From assembly GCA_024243835.1 (NCBI GenBank), contig JALPMN010000527.1, positions 1 to 14,985 of the forward strand: a DNA stretch of 14,985 bases, written 5' to 3'. Position numbers and translations under genes: made by a program. The DNA is from Enteropsectra breve. Its lineage: Eukaryota; Microsporidia. The notes below the pieces were generated by a model, which did not search any database, was not told the origin of the DNA, and saw nothing but the letters and a program-made list of their open reading frames with translations. Below, piece by piece: positions 13,620-14,985 of the stretch. Positions within the stretch are counted from its first letter, which is position 1. The number at the start of each line of letters is the position of its first letter.

Positions 13620-13970
13620 CTACACTGACAAAGTATCTGCTTCCAGCTCCCTCAATATTTTATAAATTTTCTTAACAGTATTTTTCTTAAAATGAAAATC
13701 TCTCAGCAAGCTACAGTTCTGCTTGTCAGTCGCCCTGCCAAAGACAATCAAATACACGTCAACCAAAGATATACTAAACTGTTCAAAAAAGCTGCCAGCT
13801 CTTATACTCAAAGTTGTTTTGTAACTAGAGCAAGCTGCATTTCGACAAACTCATTGATATCCATCTTTAATTATAGCTCTTTTCCTCATGATCATTGGCC
13901 TCTTGCACTTACCGCAGTTTTGGTGAGATTTTAATAAGTTAAGACCTCTGAAATAGCAATAATCTCTTCT
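13620..13970 (-). pseudogene. Merlin D: N-terminal fossil of an IS1595/ISXO2-like transposase
   Basis: Open from 13970 to the TAG at 13620 apart from one TGA (13851-13853, probably a former Trp). A zinc ribbon is clear: NCGKCKRPMIMRKRAIIKDG, then a stop, then VCRNAACSSYKTT. It is followed by SIRAGSFFEQFSISLVDVYL, the 'S-(I/V)-R-x-GSFF' block of eukaryotic Merlin-type transposases, and a helical segment ending NTVKKIYKILREL. The catalytic domain is absent. No terminal repeats were found. It differs in sequence from Merlin B and C and is thus a third family or subfamily. Confidence 0.75.
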
Positions 13971-14067
13971 TTACTTTTTGCCTTGGGTTAAATTATATAC
14001 TCCATTTTGGTATCCTCGGGGTAATTATTTAAGGTCTTTTTTGTCCTACCTCAGGTAAATTTTTATG

Positions 14068-14106
14068 GGCCATTTGCCGCCCCGAGGGGGGGGGCGGCAA
14101 ATGGCC
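14068..14106. repeat. 16-bp-stem hairpin with G-rich loop
   Basis: GGCCATTTGCCGCCCC (14068-14083) pairs perfectly with 14091-14106 around the loop GAGGGGG. Together with the arm this makes a run of nine Gs. Confidence 0.85.
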
Positions 14107-14347
14107 TTGATCCAATTTATTAGTGCATATTTTTTATTCTTCTGGTATGTGCTTTGAATGACCATGGGCTAATTTAGCTTTAAATTTTTTTAAAAGCCTG
14201 TAGTTTGTAGCACTATGGTCGTATTTCATTTTACCCCCCCCCCCTAAAAAGGAAGCAAGGCATAATTAAATGTTCTATATTCTCTTTTTCATCATTGTTA
14301 GCAGAAGATAGTTTAAGCTTAATCATTAATTCATATTAATGATTGTC

Positions 14348-14371
14348 AGGCGTCCCGGTTAATGGACGCCT
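14348..14371. repeat. 8-bp-stem GC-rich hairpin
   Basis: AGGCGTCC (14348-14355) and GGACGCCT (14364-14371) pair around an 8-nt loop. It is shorter than the others but similarly GC-rich and isolated. Confidence 0.6.
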
Positions 14372-14870
14372 CCCGGGCAATATATAATTTAGGTAAATCG
14401 CATAAATTATTCTTGGGCTGCAATGACCCTCGTGTCTTTCCCTGGCATGCCCTTGCTAACCTAAAAACAAATTTATGTGAAAATTTTTCTAGAATTTTCT
14501 AAAAAGAAGGGATTAGAGATCCTGACAATGATCATAAATTATTTCTGCTAATATAAAAATTTTTTTCTTGTAAAGTTGTAATAAATTTATATTAAAGGGT
14601 TTAAAGCATGAAGAAAACTTGGAAGCAATCCTGTGTGCGTTTACACCAGAGGGCAATGCTCCAACAATCATAAAATCGGTCAGACTTCGCGATCATTGCA
14701 GCGGGATCAGTTTAATTATTGATACATTAAAATTTTATATTTGATTAATTAAAAATGATTATAAAGCTATTTATTTTTATAATTTTATAAAAAGCTAAAT
14801 GGTATGGATTAACTGAGAGGAACTATACAAAAAACTTATCACTGGCAAAGTAGTAACTAATGAGCAATTG

Positions 14871-14985
14871 ATGAACTACTATGAAGTTAGGGATATAGCG
14901 ATACCACTCTGCATTTCATGCAATTTAAATATGACGATACGTAAAAGATCTCTCACATATTTGGATTTTAGGTGTGGCCGCTGTG
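14871..14985 (+). CDS. Merlin E: start of an IS1595/ISXO2-like transposase (runs off the window)
   Basis: From the ATG at 14871 the frame is open to the window end (38 codons). It encodes the zinc ribbon of a Merlin-type transposase: CISCNLNMTIRKRSLTYLDF followed by RCGRC, a CxxC...CxxC arrangement like that of Merlin D. The frame is open further upstream to a TGA at 14814-14816, so a longer N-terminus (without ATG) cannot be excluded. No CCC motif precedes this ATG, unlike the other transposase genes here, so the start is uncertain. The rest of the gene lies beyond the window; whether it is intact cannot be judged. Confidence 0.65.
   Translation, partial: MNYYEVRDIAIPLCISCNLNMTIRKRSLTYLDFRCGRC

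Larger units (their letters stand above)
13971..14870. other. Non-coding region with two hairpins, a poly-C run and faint fossils
   Basis: No supported gene. It contains hairpins at 14068-14106 and 14348-14371 and an 11-nt C run at 14234-14244. Two very weak protein traces are described under findings: a possible non-LTR retrotransposon tail near 14248-14330 (minus) and a KIGQTSRSL segment near 14612-14719 (plus). The last part should hold the promoter and left end of the Merlin E gene starting near 14871. Confidence 0.45.

Noticed and set aside
13692..13934. 80-codon plus-strand ORF
   Set aside because: Antisense to the Merlin D fossil, which shows a zinc ribbon and the GSFF block.

Overview
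The window is a AT-rich graveyard of nested transposable elements. I find no host housekeeping gene, tRNA or rRNA. It looks like a eukaryote, most probably a microsporidian. The families present (Ty3/gypsy, Merlin/IS1595-like, Tc1/IS630-like, MULE and an integrase-type DNA transposon) fit TE-rich microsporidia. The better-preserved ORFs also start just downstream of a CCC-type motif, a known microsporidian start-codon signal. The assignment is an inference.

Layout: 1-237 is the 3' end of a retroelement-like ORF running into a polypurine tract and a candidate LTR. 634-848 is an unrecognised ORF fragment cut by a Merlin remnant (849-1207). From 1208 to 11462 a decayed Ty3/gypsy element lies on the minus strand. 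It comprises a short 3' LTR, the 3' half of the integrase (1341-1883), the 5' part of the integrase catalytic core (7927-8046), and RT, protease and gag with stops and frameshifts (10028-11462). Three insertions break it: a 6.03-kb integrase-bearing DNA transposon (1884-7917), Merlin C (8047-9082) and Merlin B (9083-10025). The 6-kb element is itself broken by a 1556-bp Tc1/IS630-type element (4920-6475), which splits its integrase gene at a TA dinucleotide. It also carries an older Tc1/mariner fossil (about 2735-3330).

To the right lies a MULE transposase pseudogene (11535-12944) containing a 58-bp hairpin insertion, then mostly non-coding DNA with GC-rich palindromes, a fossil Merlin N-terminus (13620-13970, minus), and the start of one more Merlin transposase that leaves the window at 14985.

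Most notable are three things. First, the 6-kb element combines a retroviral-type DD35E integrase with a 9-bp target duplication and composite terminal repeats; joining its flanks restores the gypsy integrase frame. Second, there is a recurrent set of perfect or near-perfect GC-rich hairpins, one of which inserted with an 8-bp direct repeat. Third, the nesting lets the order of insertions be read from the sequence.
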